Positions 14,131 through 14,827 of a stretch of DNA of 14,827 bases are shown piece by piece. This DNA is from Rubrobacteraceae bacterium. GTDB taxonomy: Bacteria; Actinomycetota; Rubrobacteria; Rubrobacterales; Rubrobacteraceae. Position 1 is the first letter of the stretch; each line of letters begins with the position of its first letter. The notes under the pieces were generated by a model. It saw only the letters and a program-made list of their open reading frames with translations, searched no databases and was not told where the DNA came from. The position numbers and the translations under genes were made by a program. The stretch spans positions 1 to 14,827 of the forward strand of contig JAUJMB010000026.1 in the NCBI GenBank assembly GCA_030447045.1, in the 5' to 3' direction.

Positions 14131-14514
14131 ATGGGCGCGGTTCGTCAGACCAGGCAGCGGAGCGCCATCCTCGGCAGGATCCGGCAGGCCGACGGGCCCC
14201 TCTCCATCGCCCAGATCCACGAGCGCGCCGGCGAGGAGATACCGGGTCTTGGCATCGCGACCGTCTACCGGACGGTGAAGGCGCTGCGCGAGGGCGGGGA
14301 GATAGTTACGGTGGACCTCCCCGGCGAGGAGCCGCACTACGAGGCGGCCGACAGGGGCCACCACCACCACTTCCGCTGCCGCGTGTGCGAGCAGACCTAC
14401 GACCTCGGCCTCTGCCCGGTCGGCATCCCGCGCGGGACCATGCTCCCCGGCGGCTACACCGTCGAGGACCACAGCCTCACGCTCTACGGCCGCTGCGCCG
14501 CCTGCGCCGCCTAG
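14131..14514 (+). CDS. Fur-family metalloregulator, probably Zur
   Basis: DNA-binding repressor of the Fur superfamily (Fur, Zur, PerR, Mur), 127 residues. The N-terminal winged helix spans about 1-75 with the recognition region GIATVYRTVKALREGGEI (41-58). The C-terminal metal/dimer domain has the His cluster HHHHF (77-81), CRVC (C83, C86) and CAAC (C122, C125), which form the structural zinc site. The family is certain; which metal it senses is not. Proximity to a zinc importer whose promoter holds a matching palindrome makes Zur the best guess. The ATG at 14131 fits a 104-base gap after yidD that contains a promoter-like signal. Confidence 0.9.
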   Translation: MGAVRQTRQRSAILGRIRQADGPLSIAQIHERAGEEIPGLGIATVYRTVKALREGGEIVTVDLPGEEPHYEAADRGHHHHFRCRVCEQTYDLGLCPVGIPRGTMLPGGYTVEDHSLTLYGRCAACAA

Positions 14515-14531
14515 GGGAAGGTTTCAGGCCT

Positions 14532-14711
14532 CGGGCACCAGGGATGAGGTGCGCGGCCCGAAAACCTCGAGGCGTCGCCCGGACCGGCCCGAGGGTGGCG
14601 CAGACGCCGGGACCTCTCTTCTACCGTCCCTGAGACCTGATGCCTTCGCCTCCCGGCACCTCGACCCCGCCGGGGAAGGCCTACCCGCCAGGTGACGCGG
14701 GGGGCCGGGAG
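14532..14711. other. Hairpin-rich non-coding block after the Fur-family gene
   Basis: No credible gene lies in 14515-14799. The first 200 bases hold a run of inverted repeats: GCACC/GGTGC (14535-14539 with 14548-14552), GGCGTC/GACGCC (14571-14576 with 14603-14608, extended inward by GCC/GGC), GGGAC/GTCCC (14609-14613 with 14626-14630), and a perfect 8-base pair CTCCCGGC/GCCGGGAG (14650-14657 with 14704-14711). The last pair encloses ACCT/AGGT, CCCC/GGGG with a 3-base loop, and GGC/GCC, which would fold as a branched junction. No T-run follows, so these are not ordinary intrinsic terminators. Possible roles are transcript-end structure for the upstream gene or a structured leader of rplM. I do not recognise a known riboswitch class; in 68 % GC DNA some pairing is expected by chance. 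Confidence 0.4.
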
Positions 14712-14740
14712 TGCTCTGTGGTGGCCTTCTTGTAGATATA

Positions 14741-14788
14741 TGCTACTATTTGATCCGCTTGACAAGCCTTTCATGAGTAGTCTGTAGA
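14741..14788 (+). promoter_or_regulatory. Candidate promoter(s) for the probable rplM-rpsI unit
   Basis: After the hairpin block the DNA turns AT-rich (about 14729-14785). It contains an extended -10 like TGCTACTAT (14741-14749) and, just downstream, a perfect -35 consensus TTGACA (14759-14764) with a weak TGTAGA (14783-14788) 18 bases on. The first would give a leader of about 45 bases carrying the ribosome-binding site; the second would start transcription at or inside that site. I cannot decide between them, but a promoter somewhere here is likely. Confidence 0.45.
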
Positions 14789-14789
14789 A

Positions 14790-14799
14790 CCTCCGGAGG
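14790..14799 (+). promoter_or_regulatory. Strong ribosome-binding site within a palindrome
   Basis: CCTCCGGAGG is a perfect 10-base palindrome whose right half GGAGG is a full Shine-Dalgarno core. It ends directly before ATGATG (14800-14805); the second ATG has a spacing of three bases. This strong site marks the start of the last, truncated gene. Confidence 0.55.
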
Positions 14800-14802
14800 A
14801 TG

Positions 14803-14827
14803 ATGAAAAGTTTCATGGCGCGGCCGC
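14803..14827 (+). CDS. rplM: Probable 50S ribosomal protein L13 (3' partial, first codons only)
   Basis: Only MKSFMARP and one further base are inside the window. Many bacterial L13 proteins begin MKTFMAKP or MKSYMAKP before the conserved ERKWYVIDA, so these residues suggest rplM, an early-assembling large-subunit protein. Support comes from location: truA-rplM-rpsI is a common order and truA lies upstream. The ATG at 14803 is favoured; ATG at 14800 and 14815 are in the same frame. With eight residues visible, the call rests on pattern and context. Confidence 0.55.

Noticed and set aside
14593..14640. Resemblance of AGGGTGGC and the later CGTCCCT to a T-box antiterminator
   Set aside because: The T-box core following TGG (ACCGCG) is missing, the stem partners differ, and the downstream gene is not an aminoacyl-tRNA synthetase or amino-acid gene.
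14631..14647. GAGACCTGATGCC resembling part of the cobalamin-riboswitch B12 box
   Set aside because: Only a short partial match; none of the other conserved cobalamin-riboswitch segments is found on either strand.
14511..14816. A 101-codon minus-strand frame over the region before rplM
   Set aside because: No ribosome-binding site before its ATG, Arg/Pro-rich shadow after the first 20 residues, and it runs antisense to the probable rplM start and promoter.
14820..14827. GCGGCCGC (a NotI site) exactly at the window end, possibly a cloning boundary
   Set aside because: It reads naturally in frame as part of Ala-Arg-Pro of the probable rplM start, and such a site is common in DNA this GC-rich; no vector-like sequence is seen.

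Overview
The window is one continuous piece of high-GC bacterial chromosome carrying 23 genes: 21 complete, plus secY cut at its 5' end and a probable rplM cut at its 3' end. Most of it is the distal part of the ribosomal-protein super-cluster (spc/alpha region), followed by an ECF-transporter energy module, tRNA-modification and metal-uptake genes. The order secY-adk-map-infA-rpmJ-rpsM-rpsK-rpsD-rpoA-rplQ, the non-ATG starts, the zinc-free S4 and the DNA composition suggest a Gram-positive-type high-GC organism, most likely a deep-branching actinobacterium. The frequent ATA (Ile) and AGG (Arg) codons in otherwise GC-rich genes are reminiscent of Rubrobacter. That assignment is inference from style, not from a database match.

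Layout. (1) 1-2673: secY (partial), adk and map, joined by four-base stop/start overlaps. (2) 2674-2767: a short AT-richer gap with a candidate promoter. (3) 2768-5872: infA, rpmJ (only 37 codons), rpsM, rpsK, rpsD, rpoA, rplQ. (4) 5904-6740: a luciferase-like (LLM) flavin/F420 oxidoreductase, an unexpected guest in this locus. (5) 6709-9166: ecfA1-ecfA2-ecfT, the shared energy-coupling module for vitamin/metal uptake, with no substrate-binding S component beside it. (6) 9163-10592: truA and a class I SAM-dependent O-methyltransferase. (7) 10589-13145, minus strand: a zinc-type ABC importer (binding lipoprotein, ATPase, permease) that meets the methyltransferase gene tail to tail with overlapping stop codons. 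(8) 13146-13350: a divergent control region with a Fur/Zur-type palindrome. (9) 13351-14514, plus strand: sufE, yidD and a Fur-family regulator. (10) 14515-14799: no gene, but a run of strong inverted repeats and then an AT-rich promoter-like stretch. (11) 14803-end: the first codons of a gene whose start (MKSFMARP) looks like ribosomal protein L13.

How the parts fit. Regions 1-6 run in one direction with overlaps or very small gaps and could be read as one or two long transcripts supplying the translation apparatus, RNA polymerase alpha, protein secretion and N-terminal Met removal. The ECF-truA-rplM order is known from many Firmicutes. Here the stretch between truA and rplM has been filled by a methyltransferase and a metal/Fe-S cluster block. 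The importer, the palindrome in its promoter and the nearby Fur-family gene together suggest a self-contained zinc-homeostasis circuit (Zur-ZnuABC). I found no phage, IS, CRISPR, tRNA or rRNA gene. No clearly new defence or biosynthetic system is visible. The most unusual items are the embedded LLM oxidoreductase, the hairpin-rich block before rplM, and the apparently leaderless promoters of sufE and the Fur-family gene.
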